In this document: piece after piece, positions 11,905-25,690 of the stretch | Position numbering within the stretch: position 1 is the stretch's first letter | Layout: the number at the start of each line of letters is the position of its first letter | NCBI RefSeq assembly: GCF_021018805.1 | Contig: NC_086247.1 | Location: forward strand, 94,686,838-94,750,837 | DNA length: 64,000 nucleotides | Direction: 5' to 3' | From: Prinia subflava | Lineage: Eukaryota; Chordata; Aves; Passeriformes; Cisticolidae | The notes under the pieces: model-generated | What the model was told of the DNA's origin: nothing | The model's input: the letters and a program-made list of their open reading frames with translations, nothing else | The model's database searches: none | Translations under genes and position numbers: made by a program

Positions 11905-13942
11905 CCCAGTTTTGTCAGGCATAAAGTACCTGAGTCGTGGATACTCAGTGCCAGGCGAATGTTTCATTTGCTCAGTGTGAAATGTGTCTTCTGTGGAAGT
12001 TGGTAGTGACTTGTAGATATTTCCTTTGTATTACCAGAACTTCTATTGAATTCAGTATTAGATCATTTGACTGTTATTTTTGCAAAATTTTTGGATGTTG
12101 ATGAAGTGTTTTATCTTGTTTACAAGTAACTGGAAGTTTGTAGGCAAGAAGTCAGTAACCTGAAACTTGTATAATGGATTTATGTCAGAGCTGGCAGGGG
12201 AGCTGCAAAAATGTATAGCTAATCTATAGTAAGACTGGATATCTGTTTAATCGTTATTGTCATTTAATGACAGAATTGTTTAATTTTGAAATTGCCTTTT
12301 CCTTTTTCTCTTTTTTCCTTCTAATAGGTGCAAAGTAATACAGTTTGAGGTTAATCTTTTTTCTGCATCTTTTTCTAAATTGGAATAAGATATTCCTAGT
12401 TGAATCTGGGCTCATGGTGGATAATAAATTTCACTTCATCCTTAATTATTAGCTCTTATAAGGCAAGATTCAAAAAAATGCTGTACTAGTTACAGATGAA
12501 CAGCCTCTTCAAGGTGAATACTCTTGGCATACAAGCGAGTGAATTTTATTTGTGAAAGCATAAAGAGTTAAAATGGGAAATGCTGCAAATAAGGAAATAT
12601 TAATGGATGAAAATGCATCATTTTAAGTTATGCAGAGGGTTTTTTTGCTACCTATGTAGAATTTCCAGGTAAATTAAAACATGCATCTATTTTTTAGTGT
12701 TTCCCAACTTCCTCATTTTTCAAGCTTCATTGTTGCTTATGGTAGTAACCCTTTCTGTAGCCCTTTATGGTCCCTCTTTACTGAACTTCCCATTGAGAAT
12801 ACTTCCCATTGAGTAGCAATTGCTTCCAGTCCCATTTATATATTGGTGTTGCTGAGAGTATGTGACAAGGAGTGGTGAGAAGTACCCATCTCCCAGAGAT
12901 TCAGAGAGTTTACATCATCTTATTTTGAAAGCTAAGCCCATATAACACATAGTCTGGCAGTTGACTCTGGCAGATCTCTTCCGATCACACTATTCCAAAT
13001 AGCACTGTTATGGTTGCATGCTGTTCTTGGGAAGGTTTCTTTGGATTAATGGAAAACCTTGCTTTTTTCCTTTCCAGTCCAGTGTCTTGCAGATTTTGAT
13101 ATGTTGGTTATTTTTGCTTTCTTTGGTGTTTCGTTCCTAAACACTGTGTTGGCTGTGTGTAACTGGTTCTGGTAGATGCCTCGGGAACAAATGGGGAGAG
13201 AACTGAGGATTTGGGTAGTCATGTAGCAGATACCATGTGTGTGGAAGGCTGGTATTGTTCATTTTGTTTAACCTGTGACAGCTTAGATTGGCCTTTCTGT
13301 GATCAGCAAATAATTGAAAACTTGATACAGACAGTTCTGTGCTGGAAAGGGAAGTGGCAGAACAGGTACATTGGACTGTGCATATGATTCTATGTCTTAG
13401 ATAGTAAGGAAGAAATTCTGTTCATTTTACATATATGGAATAGGAAAATGCAGTACCCTATTTTGCTATTTCCTCTGTGTGTGTTTGTGTGTCTTTGAAG
13501 AGAGAAGAATGCTTGGTATACACACCATTTGCAGCTTGAGTGCCAAGACAGATATTTTAAATTTACCCTTTTTTTCCTATTATGTCTGCTAACTGAATGT
13601 CAGAGTTTTGCTCAGTGAAACTTTTTAAAGATATTTTGATTACCTATTTATATACTTGAAGTACTGTTTTCAGTCAAGGAAATGTTCATCTGTTCTTTGG
13701 GTATTTATGATTCACTTATACAGAACATCTGAAAGGATTAGCTGTTGTTTGCTTATGGTATAATTTTTTGAAAATATTGATTTCTGAATTGCAAATGCTG
13801 AATATAAAGTACTGTGAGAAATCCTATTTTAATTGAGTTTCAATCCAAGTGTGACCTTTTGGTGATAGATATTACTGGACTTTTGATTGGAATTCACTTT
13901 TTTTCCTACTTGAAAAAAAATCCTTTTTTTTTCTTCTCTCAG

Positions 13943-13994
13943 AATCAACGAATCCCATCGGACATGGTGTTTCTTAGAACCTCGGAAAAAACAG
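13943..13994 (+). CDS. ATP9B: ATP9B internal exon b (52 nt)
   Basis: Acceptor AG at 13941-13942 after a pyrimidine tract, donor GTATGT at 13995. Reads NQRIPSDMVFLRTSEKT plus the first base of a glycine codon. 'R.PSDMV.LR' corresponds to the conserved 'R.PAD...L' element of the P4-ATPase actuator domain. It enters in phase 0 and leaves in phase 1, matching its neighbours exactly. Confidence 0.95.
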
Positions 13995-16900
13995 GTATGT
14001 TTTGACAATTCACATTGGTTACATGATAAGTTGGTGATTGTGGTAAAATTTTAGATTGTACATTGTGGGCAGTTTGAAATGATTAAATAGATTGATGGAA
14101 CCCTACCTTCATCAGATTAACAGGAGAGAGTCCATACTTGACAAACCCATTATGCTTGCATTGTAAACCAGGAGTAATCTTACTGTGAACATGAGACTTC
14201 TGCAGGTGTGTTTCTCTGCATGGATGGTTTTTATGAGCTTTTTTAACAGAAGGTTTAAATATTAAAAAAGCTAAAAATATTTAGCAAATATATGTATAAG
14301 ACTGTACTTGATTAGTATGACTTGACATTATTTTATATTATTCACAACTGATCATTGTCTTGCAACATACATTTAAATGTCAGCTGATTATGTTTCTGTT
14401 ATTAAATTGGAAAGAACTCAAATCTGAACCTACTAATATGTATTTAAAAGAACTATTTTTAGAAACATTTATTACAATGATCTAAACTCCTGAAATAACT
14501 TTTTTGAGGTTTTTTTTACTTCAAAATAATGCTGCCTTTTTTGGTTAGTCAAAAAAAAAAAAAAACCAAAAAATCAGGAATTTTCTTGCCAGAGAATAAG
14601 AAAAGTGCTACTTGTTAGCTCTTTTTCTCTTCACATGATGATAGGGGAGTACTCTTAATCTTTGAGAAACAAATATCTCCTTTATAGGAACCCTATAAAT
14701 TATATCTGTTTCGTAAAGTTTAGAAATTACTACTGGATGCCTGTGTGTATAACTCAAATGAGTTTTCCTCCTTTATATTACCATTTCTCTTCAGATCCTG
14801 AAGAACTGTCTAGTGTTTGTCAGACAGTACTAAATTTCACCAAGCTAATAGCTGGGATGTTGGTAAGCCCTATATTAGTGGCACATACTGTTTCACTGTG
14901 ACACCGGAGTTCTATCATATATTTCAGATAAAAGCCTAAGTTTGCAGAGATCATTTGAAAGAGAAGACAAAAATATTTCTGATAGCCTACGGAACTCTAG
15001 TAGAGCTATACATTTGCTAAAAGAAGAAATTACTGTATACTTACTGTGTCTTGTCAGTGCTGAGTACATGCAGTGATAATCTATAACTGGCCTGGAGTGA
15101 GAAAGTGTTCAAGTGTTCTAGTGGTCTTATATATAAGCTCCATTTTTGTTAACCACCCTCTGGTTCAGGATACAGGGGCTTTTCTTTTTATTCTCTCTCA
15201 GAACCACACTCTATTAAAAATCCTAATTTTCCATTAACAAGCAACAGGTTTACTAGTTTTGTTGGTGTTGCATTTCTTGAAAAACGAAACAAAAACCACA
15301 CAAAAATAATTTCCTAAACTTAAAGCATATGGCAGTAATTGTTTTTTGACTAAAGAGTAAACACTTAGAGCTCTAATTGTTTCTTCCTGATGTTGCAGTT
15401 TTGACTGATGTATACTTTAATTTATAGTTGAAACTTTTAAGTACTTTGTGAAATAGTTTTTGCATGGTTTTATCTTCTATATGTAATTTTGTCTTCTGTG
15501 TAATAAAGCAGTTTAATTATAGCTTCTTACTATAAATCTATAAAGAGTAAAGTGGAGTGTTAGAACTAATCTCAAAATCCAAACCTCCCTGTAAACTTCT
15601 TTTGGGATAAAGTAACAATTTTCCAGCTTCAATATTTACATTACATATTAATGTAATTGCAGCTCTGCAATATCCTACATCATCACTCAAAAAAAGAAGC
15701 CAACTGCATTATAAATGGGCAGTTTACAAAGTTCATCCAGAAGCTCATTCTTCAATGTATTTTTACAGTTTTCTAGAATACTTTTAACTCTGCATAATGG
15801 AAGCTGCATTCTGGGGTATCAAACTTGCTTTGATAAAACTAATTTTTATTAGATTTTTTTTTCCCTTTCTTTATCAAATGCATTGTCTTTTAGGTAGAAT
15901 GATCTCTTCAAAGATCTGATCTAATATCTTGATGCCAATTGCATGCCTCTATCTAATTTCTAAGATTCCTATGTTTAATTATCAGATTTCTACACAAGTT
16001 GTCATCTGAAGGCTCTTATTGGTGTGATTTTCTTTTGTATTCATGTGACAGTCTGGAACATTCGCATTCCTCTCTTTCATGGATGGAGGCAGCTGGATGG
16101 CTGTTCATATTTTGAGTTAGGATTACTTCCCAGGGGTATGGAGCAGGTAGAAATCACTCCTCAAATGTGAATTCTTTGCTGCTATCTGGCTCCCTGTATA
16201 ACAGAGGTTTCCAAAAGGTTTTCATTGACTTCCAAAACAAATAAAAATAATTTAAAAAATTAAGCATGAAAAACTTATGGAGTAATTTGTTGAAGTTCTA
16301 TGTATTTGAAAAGGTAGAAGGGCATTATTTATGGCTGAATCTTGATTTTAGTCATTATATATGGCAGAAATGACAAGTGATTTGGATGATTTGTCCCATT
16401 TATCAGCCTTCCACCAAATGAAAGGAAATATTTGTGCTAAGCAGGCAGCATGCAAAAAGCAACTGACTACCTTAGTGTAAAGCTGTTACACAAATATAGG
16501 CAAGATCTCTGTTACACCAACACAAAGCTCCCTTGCTGAAATTAAACTGTGTCATAAGTGGCCCTTAACAAAACTTTCAGGATAATTTTTAATTTGTTTG
16601 GCATGTTCTCTGCATTTCATTTGTCTATATGCCATCTCAATCAAAAATCAAAGACTAGACAGGGCATTCCAGAGATCATCATATAACTTCATAGTTGTCC
16701 ACAGAAAGTGCCAACTGAAGGTGTGTTAATAACTTCATTATGGGAGTACCAAAGATACTGTGTGTGTAAAACACAAACATTTCAAAGATAAACTCTTTCC
16801 TTCACTGAGCTACAATCCTTGGGTTATCCTTGGTGCAGTGACTGGCTTCTGACCCACGTCAGGTATTCCTATGCTAACACATGCTCTCACATTAGCTGGG

Positions 16901-18414
16901 TCTAGTCCTTCCTGAAAATCTGGTACATGGGTTTGTAAGACTCGGTGTTTCTGAAATATTTGTACTCTTTTTACTTTCAAGTAAGAAATTCTGAGAGGAA
17001 TACAAACTTTATAGGGTGGTTACAAAGTGTCACAAAAGAATGAATGTAGCCTATTTTTTTTCCAGACAAGCCTTTTATTTACATACCTCTAATAACTTCA
17101 CATTCTGATTATTCATGGTAAAAATCCAGTGGCTGGTTCTGAGCAGTGGCTGGTTCTGAGCTAAGCAAATGTTGATTTTAACTATCAATTTTTGCTAGTT
17201 CCTAGAACAGATGACTGTTGGAGCTAGCAGCTTGGCTTTCCTTTTGTTCATATGTTCATGGCTCTTTCATCCTCTTTTGTTTCACAAAAACTTAGGGAAC
17301 TTCCTAATTTTGAGATCATTGCTCATTCATACTAGGTTGAAATTGGCCACAAGTCAAAAGTTACTGGGAGAATGATGGCATGACAGAATGTCATTGTACA
17401 TGGAATTAGGGCTAAACGAACTAATTGCCTATGTCTGCAGCTGGAATAGCCAAGAGAAAAAAGCTTATATCTTGTGATATGCTCCATAGACACTAGGACT
17501 GCCAAAAATAGTTTCTATTCTGTACTACTGCTTAACTACTTAGGCCTATGACAGACTAATCACAGTGCTGGTAGGATACTGACTTTGCTTAGTAGCTTTT
17601 TCAAGGGATAAGAACTGCTTAATCTTGGTTGAACCCTTCTTATTGTTCCTGAGGTCCTCTTTGTCACAGAGTTTGTGTTGGTATGAAAAGTAGAGCTGCA
17701 TTTTCTCTTTATCCTTTTCTGGTGAAACTGAACTTCCGAAGGGTGAGCAGGAAGTTGTTTTACTGGTCTGCTTCAGCTTTCCGGACCATGGTATTTGAAC
17801 CTAGCACATGTCTTCTGTATGGAGTTAAATTTTTTGGTAGACACTTGATTCCATGTAGAATAACAGCCACTGCTTCTGGAAAAGTAGTATTTTTTCAAGA
17901 AAGAATACTGCATTGAAATGCTCCCTTTTTAAAAAAAACTTGTAAAAGCTCATTAAAAAATGTACATGTAGAAGTCTGGTAAAAGAAAGTCACAAATTTA
18001 TTTTAATACCTCAACTGCTGTAGATTTTTCAAGAGCTACTGAATAGACAAAATAGTTTTTGATTGATTGTTTGTTTGTTTTAATTGTAGAGGTGATACCC
18101 TGGAGAGAGCAACACCCAGCAGCTGATCAATTCCACTGCTGTCAAGCATACTTTCATGCAAAGATTTTTTATCATAAAATTTTTGATACTGTTTGTCCTT
18201 AAATCCAGTACATAATAATTTACTGGTGTGGACATTGCAAAACACTGTCCACCACTACAGCTGTGCAGTACAAGCAGTAGGGAAATGGAAAATCCTTTGA
18301 AAATTCTTGCAGTCCTTTGTGGAGAACCCTTAATTCTTTGCAAGGTAATGCAAGTTGCACAGCTGCACAGTTGCTACATCCAGTATTTTTCAGGCCACTG
18401 TTACATTGTTCTAG

Positions 18415-18485
18415 TGCTTGCTCATCAGCCCATTTCCCCCATTTCTGTCAAGGTCCTTCTGGACATTTCCCATTGCATAGATCAG
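18415..18485. mobile_element. Possible very old CR1 internal fragment
   Basis: A short stretch containing CATCAGCCCATTTCCCCCAT, then TGTCAAGGTCCTTCTGGACA, resembles the CR1 interior phrase in which 'agcccatt..tccagcctgtccaggtcc.tctg' occurs (read as reverse-oriented CR1). Flanks are too diverged to extend it. Tentative. Confidence 0.35.
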
Positions 18486-19791
18486 TGTTTTTAATTCCAT
18501 TCATGAAACTATTTTAATATGTTATATTTACTCAGGCATAAAATACTAGTTGCAAACATGTTTATACTTTTCAGAATTGTAGCAAAAAGAATACTATCCC
18601 TTGCATTAAAATGTGTAGTTAAGAGTTTTCAGGATTCTTTACTTGTAATTACTTTAACAACAATGGTGTAAGTAAAATGTGGGAATAAAACAGGAAAATA
18701 ATTTTTATTTTGAGACTTTGTAGCAATTCATTTCTGTAGCAATATAACTCTCAGATGTGACTTTTATTTTAAATGCAAACCATTTAACTGGCATAAAAAG
18801 TGCAATGCAAGTAAATAATCATTCATACAAGTTGATTTTCTGTTGGAAGGAGCTGTGAGTTAACCAGTAAAGGTGTAGTCCAGAGTCTGCCATCTCAAAC
18901 AAAGTCTGCTCATTAAAGAAATTTTTTTAAAAAATTATGAGTTCTTAAGCATTTCTGTACAAAAAGAGTGCATTGTGCCACCGAATACATTTTACTCGTT
19001 TAAAATATCTAGTTCTGTAGGTCTTAAAAAACAAATGTTAGTAGAACATTTATGTTACAGAATGAAACTCCAACCTCACTGCAAGGAAGAATATAATAAA
19101 GGTGATGCTAGTACTGTCTATTTATTCTGGACAGTTAGGAGTAAGGGTTCTACAAATAACTTAATTGTCTGGGCCCCAGCCTGTTCTGGAACTTCTAATA
19201 TTTGAAAATCAAATCACAGGAGAAAGCGTTGGTTTGGAATTCTGTTGTGCAGCTGATGTCACTTTTTATTTCTTCATAAAACCAGCTACTGCAGAATGAT
19301 AAGGCTGAAGGAGTTGCATTTGTCACACATTCTGGATTTTTCTAACATGTTTAGAAAACAAGGGTTGTAAAACTTACCTGTCCAGAAACTAAAATGCTTT
19401 GAAAATCTGTTGCTATAGAGAGTGATAAATGACTAGAGTTAAGTTTTACACATACGGGCAGATAAAAGTTTATCTTCAGGGCATGAGTAGCTGCCAAAAA
19501 TCTGTCCAAAGTACTTTAATCTGTTTTTCTACTTCAGTTCCTATTCTGGTTTTAGCATTTGATTTAACTCAGGCTTGAAATGTTTTGGTATCTACTTTAA
19601 ACCACTGAGTACTAGTGATTTGACATGATCAGCTACTTGTTTAAGATGTAGTCAGATAATATGAATGTTATGTGGTGGAAAGAGGTGGTCTCAATAGATA
19701 TTAGGCTCCCAGTAATATTCTACCTCCTCTATTAGAACTTAGACCATAGAATATTATTAGAAGACATGATATATATATACATTCCCTAATT

Positions 19792-20288
19792 CTTTTTCCT
19801 TTCCTTTCCTTTCCTTTCCTTTCCTTTCCTTCATTTCCTTTCCTTTTCCTTCCTTTCCTTTCCTTTCCTTTATCCTTTCCTTTCCTTTCCTTTCCTTTCC
19901 TTTCCTTTCCTTTCCTTTCCTTTCCTTTCCTTTCCTTTCCTTTCCTTTCCTTTCCTTTCCTTTCCTTTCTCTTTCCTTTCCTTTCCTTTCCTTTCCTTTC
20001 CTTCCTTTCCTTTCCTTTCCTTTCCTTTCCTTTCCTTTCCTTTCCTTTCCTTTCCTTTCCTTTCCTTTCCTTTCCTTTCCTTTCCTTTCCTTTCCTTTCC
20101 TTTCCTTTCCTTTCCTTTCCTTTCCTTTCCTTTCCTTTCCTTTCCTTTCCTTTCCTTTCCTTTCCTTTCCTTTCCTTTCCTTTCCTTTCCTTTCCTTTCC
20201 TTTCCTTTCCTTTCCTTTCCTTTCCTTTCCTTTCCTTTCCTTTCCTTTCCTTTCCTTTCCCCCTTCCCCTCACCCCTCCCCCTCCCCC
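19792..20288. repeat. (TTTCC)n pentanucleotide microsatellite with C-rich end
   Basis: About 93 tandem copies of TTTCC from about 19796 to 20260, with a few interruptions (purines at 19832 and 19872, a CTC near 19970, a shortened unit near 20003), then a C-rich tail to about 20288. From 19873 to 20271 the + strand is unbroken pyrimidine, about 399 bases. The complementary strand gives a long lysine/glycine/glutamate/arginine-rich open frame (19701-20327) that is only the translated repeat. Confidence 0.97.
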
Positions 20289-20485
20289 GTTCATACTTGT
20301 CTGACTACTACAATCCATGTGTTTCATTAGCTTTGCAGTAAAATAAGCATTAAGAAATTATTCTTTATTTCTAGAAAGAAATATTTTGATTTTATTCTGT
20401 ATTTTAAAAAATGACTAGTAGGAGTTGAGAAAATTGTGTTAGGAGTCTGTGTATTATTTGAGGCATGAATTAGCCTGTTTGCCAG

Positions 20486-20508
20486 TTATCACTGGTTGCC
20501 AGTGATAA
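20486..20508. repeat. Short perfect inverted repeat (10-bp arms, 3-nt loop)
   Basis: Arms 20486-20495 (ttatcactgg) and 20499-20508 (ccagtgataa) are exact reverse complements separated by TTG. No other feature is associated. Confidence 0.85.
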
Positions 20509-23467
20509 TGCATTTTCCCAGAAATTTGAGGGGATTTGGTGACTTGGCTGGAATAGCAGTCTGAGTGTCCTGAAATCCCAAACAGTTCCCCCAGTTTGGG
20601 AAACAATGTAGAGGAACTGAAGGTGAGAATCATGAAGGCAGATCCCAAAGGCAGGGCAAGTCCGGCAAAAAAATGTGTTTATTAAGCACTGATAGACTTG
20701 TTGGTATGTTGTCAAAAGCTTTGAAAATAAAAAAACAAATTACTCTTGCAAAAGTAGGGTTCAAGAATTCCTTGTGTAGAAGTTTATAATATGTTGTCTG
20801 TAAAGTATCTGTAAAGTCCAGGAAGTCCAGAGTTAAGTATTCATAGCTGGGTCTGTTGTTTCTTCCCAGTTAGCAAACAGTAAAGAAAAATTTGCCTTTC
20901 CCTGCTAAACTATAACTAAAAATTTATCCTCTTGTTTTTCATATGCCTATTGTAGTGTATTGATGGCTTTGTCTACTCCTTTGACTTGCACTTTTCTGTG
21001 TTTAAGCTTTACGAGATACCAAACCTTTTATTACTGCTCTCCCTAATTTAGTTAATGGAATGTCTTTCAAGTTGATTATTCTTGCTGCTGCTAAAGTCTT
21101 GGAGGCAAAACATGTTCTCAGTGGATACTGGTATATTTGGCCATATGCTTTTCTCAGCCTCCTCTGTGAGCTCTGCTTTCATCAAAAGAGGAAATGTTCC
21201 TTAAGTATTCCATAAGCACTCTTTTTTGAGATGTATATGTATTCTTTTACTGGTCTTTAGAAATTAGAAATACATAAGTGCATTAGGTAGGTTGATAGGG
21301 ACAGTGAGTTCTGCTGTGCTGCCAGAGCTCTCAAATCATGGAGCTGTTTCGTCAGTACTCGTATTTTATCTTAAAAGTGAGAATTTTTTCAGTGTTCTAA
21401 GCATTGTCTATGGCAGACTTTTTGACTTAGTTATTACTCTGAAGATGTAAATAATGCACACCATCTTTTTTCTGTATCAATGGGTGTCTGCAAAAAAATT
21501 ACTAGTATGCATCAGAAGAATAATGGAGCAAAGTGGTGCATCAAATCCTATTAAATGGAAAAGATTAATGTTTTTGAGTATCCTTCTGTATATCTCAAAA
21601 TAATATAAATCAGTAAGCTAAAACTTGAGAATGTGAATATGAATGTAGACTTTTTTTTTAACTTGAAACATTGTTTGGTATATCTGAAAATTCCATAACG
21701 TTTTAATAGAGATAAAAATTCCTAAAGCGTACTGAATCAATACTGCAATTCAAAAAAGATACAATGTGATCAAGCTTGGATTAAAAAACGTCTGAGTTCT
21801 TGTCAATAAGGAACTGTGATGAGTTTAGGGGTATCATATTGACTGTGTATTAATACATGGTATCCTATAAGACCATCAGCTGATTGTTTAGAATGTAAAT
21901 GAAACTGTTCATGGATCCAGTGACTGATGGCTTAAATTCCAATTAATCAATTGCTTCATTGGTTTCTTAATTCAGATCAAATATCTCAAGTACACAGTTC
22001 TTCCCTCATCTTAAGAGAAATTAATACTTTTAAACTAATGTAATCAGTCTTCTATAAATGTGCATCTTCTGGAATGACAATGTAGCTTAAATGTTTAGGA
22101 TGTTTCAGGCATTCTGCAGTTTTGTTCCTCCTTAGAAGCCATCATAATCGAAAGCTTCTCATTAGAGTAGTAAATGAAACTCTGTACTCCAATATGTCTT
22201 CTTGGTGCTGCTATTCACCTTGTCATCAGTTTAAAATTTTCATGTACATAGTCACTTAAGTAATATAAATGATTTAAAAATTAAGTTGTTTGTAAATGAT
22301 CTGGTGTTAAGTGTGCAAAGTCAAAGTCTGGTTTTTTTTGCTGAGTACATTCTAGTTACTTAAAGCAGGAAGCTGGTAGTATTGCCAGAAAATATAAAGC
22401 TGTTTTATGACACTGCAGTTCCACATGCCCTGTTTCCCACTGACCCATCAATTATTTCATCAACACTTGACACAAGCTCTTCACTCTGACACTTATACCA
22501 GTTGATCTTAATTTGATTGCCGTTAAAACCTCCCTTTCCTGACAACTCTTGTCAATTATACAAAATAAAATCAAGTATTCATAAGCAGGCTGTAATAGGA
22601 TATAGGCAGGCAGATTTAATAATTCAGTTTTGCTGAGGCTTGAAAGGCATTAGTTGTAGCTGTTGTTCTCATTTGTAAAAAATTCATTGGATACAGCTCT
22701 GGAGAGAGAAGGCAGACATAATTTTATTTATTTAGATTTGACGGAGGAGAACCCAGACATGTAGTGATGATTTAGCATTATCTCTGTTTAGGAATAACTG
22801 ACAAGAATTCTTATCAGTTACATATTATGGAAAGTAAATGTAATTTACTTTTATGATTTTAGGGGTTTTTTTTACTACTTAAAGTGCACACATTCTAGAG
22901 TTGTTTTTTGACAATATCTGTAATGGAGTGTGGAATTCAAGCCTGCATTTATGCAGAAAACACAATACCTTTTCAAGATTGGGGTGCTTGGTCTTTATTA
23001 TGCTTGTAAAAAATGCATGTTCCTGTACATCTGCTATATACATGTAAATTATTGTTGCTTCCCTTTGATGCATCTTCTTTATAGTATAACATTAAAATGT
23101 GTGCTGTGGTATATTTGAGTTACACCTAAAAGTTTCCTTTAGTGCTTATTGGCAAGTCAACTTTTTAAGCTTGCCCATAGTTGGCAAAAAATTTGCAAGC
23201 AGAAATCTGTCACCTTGAGTGGTTTTCTGAGAGGACATTAAATACAGTTTTCAGAACTTGTGTGTTGATTCACTTCTTATACAGTATTCTTTACTGTGTA
23301 CACTGATGTTTGTAACAAATACCATGTGTGGGTTGACTGGTAATGCTCTGTGGATTTGAATGTACTTGGGAAATCTAAAAATATAAATATTTTAAAAAAT
23401 AATTTCACTTGTAAAATGCTGATTAAATAGGTGTAGTCAAAGACAAGATCTGCTCTACATTATTGCT

Positions 23468-23519
23468 CAAAGCAAGAGCAGGAAAAGTGAATAAAGCAAG
23501 AGCAGGAAAAGTGAATAGA
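23468..23519 (+). repeat. Short direct tandem duplication (about 25 bp x 2)
   Basis: The phrase AAAGCAAGAGCAGGAAAAGT followed by GAATA occurs twice in immediate succession. A small local duplication, not a transposon. Confidence 0.85.
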
Positions 23520-24329
23520 AGTGTGGAACTCCTTTTATAATGTGTCATTTATTTTGTTGCTTTTTAATGCTAGTCAGAATAAGTTATTCCTAAGCAGAAG
23601 GTTTTTTCCTGAATTGAGAATCCTCTTGTGTCTTATCTCATGGCTTCGAATATGCTTTCTCAGACCCTTCTTCCAGGCCAAGAGTTGGGAAATGAAAATT
23701 AAGTTTAGATACAGGACAAGTTGGATAGTTTAGTTTGTTATGTCAAGAAAAGTATCTTAATTTTTCATGTTGCTATTCATCAAGAAACATGGCCAGTCCT
23801 GGAAAGCAAGTATTAGCATATTTTAGCTTTAAGTATTAGCATATTTTCTACTGCTTTCTAGCACTTTGTAAAAGCAAAGCCAGTAGACTTCATGATCAAG
23901 AAGGAAGTAGAGATAAAGCTCTGTCTTTTTATCATGCCACTCTACCTAAACTTTTTGCTTCTGATTTTCAGAGTCTGATTTGCACATCATTTCCATGAGT
24001 TGATGCATGCATTTTGAGGTATTTGGATTCGATTATTCAAGAGTATTACTGCCTAACAAAGAACATTAGATCGTACTTTTATAACTGGTAGGGTATTCTG
24101 TGTCTGTCTGGTTATTTAAGAGCACTATTAGGCTAATAAGAAAGGTAGACATAAGAACAGTGTTTGCCTAAAGTATCTCCGAAAGAAAAATGTTTATGAT
24201 ATGCAGGAATGTATGTAATCTAGCACAGGAGATGCTACAAATGACACAGTTTTGATTCCACAGCAAACTAAATCAACTTTTCTAGTGTAGTTGAGATTTT
24301 CTTTCCACACATATTTCAAATATTAATCT

Positions 24330-24334
24330 CAATG
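24330..24334. repeat. Target-site duplication CAATG (left copy)
   Basis: Exact match to 25686-25690 on the other side of the LTR; five bases. Confidence 0.85.
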
Positions 24335-25685
24335 TGTCATGGGTTAGCACTGGCCAGATGTTAATGCACCCATGAATATATGTTTTTTCCCTAACAACAA
24401 CTGTGGGATGTGATCAGGAACAGAGCAGAGCAGGCCCAAAACTTGAAAACAGAAAACAAAACTTTATTACATTACATAAGAACAGAAATAGAAAAGAGAA
24501 GGAAAAAAAAAAAAAAGGGGGGGGGGGAACAAACAAACAAAAAAACAACCAAACAACTTCCCAGAACATTTCTTCTCCTCCCCCAATTTCCACCCCTTAC
24601 ACGTTACCCTCCATGGACCAAAACCTTGGGTTTTAAATCAAACAATCACCACTCAAAAAACCTAATCTTCAATTCAGCAAGGGAGAGAGGAGTCTCTCTT
24701 GCACCACACACTGCTCCTCAGAAAACACAGGTCCACCCTTTATGTGTTTCCATGTCACCCATGGCACCACCCGGAGAAGTCTGCCAGGGTGACACTCTCT
24801 TTTCTATGTCCAGTGCTCTCACCACTGTCCATGGGCTAAAGCTGCATATAGGGCTCTTTTTAAGAATGCTTGCATGCCGAGCTCTCCCCATCTTTCCCCT
24901 GGGGCTGAGGGTTTCTTCTCTGAGGGCAGAGGGCGCCACCACACCCTCTTCTCTGTTCGCTCCACTGCAGCAACTTGAGCTGGCTACATCCACCCAAATG
25001 CAGTTTATGTTCAAAAGAGACTCAAGTTTAGTCTATGGCTAACATTATGCAAGAAAAGTCCAGCCTAAAAGCCACTCCTCTTCATCTCTGCCCATCTGGG
25101 GTTCTTTTCATCTTCCTTTATCATCTCAGTTCCAGGCTGTTTTTCTCTCTCTTCTGAAACCACTAGCCATGAGAATCAATGTCTGGGAAAAGTTTCCTTC
25201 TGCCTCAGAAAGAGTTAACAGTTGTTGGCTCCTGGCAGGGCTGAAGGCTCAGGCACTCCCAGGCTCGACAACTCCCACATGCAGTGGGCACCTTCTCCGG
25301 GGGCGGGGAAGGGAGATACAGGACGGACGGACTGAAGGCACCTCCACAGTTCTCCACCCCTCCATCCTGGATGGGGCCAGCTCAGCTCCAGTCCCGTTCA
25401 CTCTCTTCCCCCCACGGGGCTCCAGCTTACCTCAGCCCGGCCGCCTGGCTCCCCTCCCCCACCCAGCCTAGTAAACTGGGCAGGGGAGGAGGCGAAGATG
25501 TTTCTCTGCTAAAACCGGAACCAAAAGAGGCAGATCCTCTGGGAGTCCTTGCTTTTAACCCCTTGTGTTCTCAGAGGTGTGTCCAAACCTCCCAGTGGCT
25601 ACTCCAGGTGCCAGCATAAAACCTGACCACTGATTGGTTTGCCCACAACTTCCTGGAAAATTCACCTCCCCCTCAAACCGAGACA
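24335..25685 (-). mobile_element. Solo LTR of an endogenous retrovirus (ERVL-like), minus strand
   Basis: A 1351-bp element starting TGTCATGGGTTAGC and ending CGAGACA on the + strand (so TGTCTCGG...CCATGACA in its own sense). It is flanked by an exact 5-bp direct repeat CAATG at 24330-24334 and 25686-25690. TG...CA ends and a 5-bp target duplication suit an ERVL/class III LTR. A polyadenylation signal AATAAA in its own sense lies at 24463-24468. The + strand shows an A-run then a G-run at about 24507-24528. No gag, pol or env sequence lies beside it, so it is a solo LTR left by recombination. It is clearly homologous along its length to the LTR at 45220-46910, in opposite orientation. Open frames inside it (for example 24410-25042) are not supported genes. 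Confidence 0.92.
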
Positions 25686-25690
25686 CAATG
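25686..25690. repeat. Target-site duplication CAATG (right copy)
   Basis: Exact match to 24330-24334; defines the LTR ends as TG...CA. Confidence 0.85.

Larger units (their letters stand above)
7579..13942 (+). other. ATP9B: ATP9B intron a-b (6364 bp)
   Basis: Phase 0 intron. It holds a very AT-rich low-complexity stretch at about 7950-8045 and two adjacent CR1 3' ends at about 11315-11904. The rest is ordinary AT-rich intronic sequence in which I see no gene, RNA or repeat. It ends in a pyrimidine-rich tract (13921-13940) before the AG at 13941-13942. Confidence 0.85.

Noticed and set aside
19701..20327. 208-residue minus-strand frame of repeating KGKER units
   Set aside because: It is the translation of the (TTTCC)n microsatellite; a five-base unit reads through when no frame gives a stop. 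No promoter, conserved flank or known family.
24410..25042. Long frame (210 codons) antisense inside the LTR at 24 kb, and a similar antisense frame at 45752-46300 in its sister LTR
   Set aside because: Both copies share stretches of antisense reading frame because the LTRs are homologous, but the frames differ in start, shift relative to each other, and resemble no known protein. LTRs are not expected to code. A retroviral accessory frame cannot be excluded, but there is no positive evidence.
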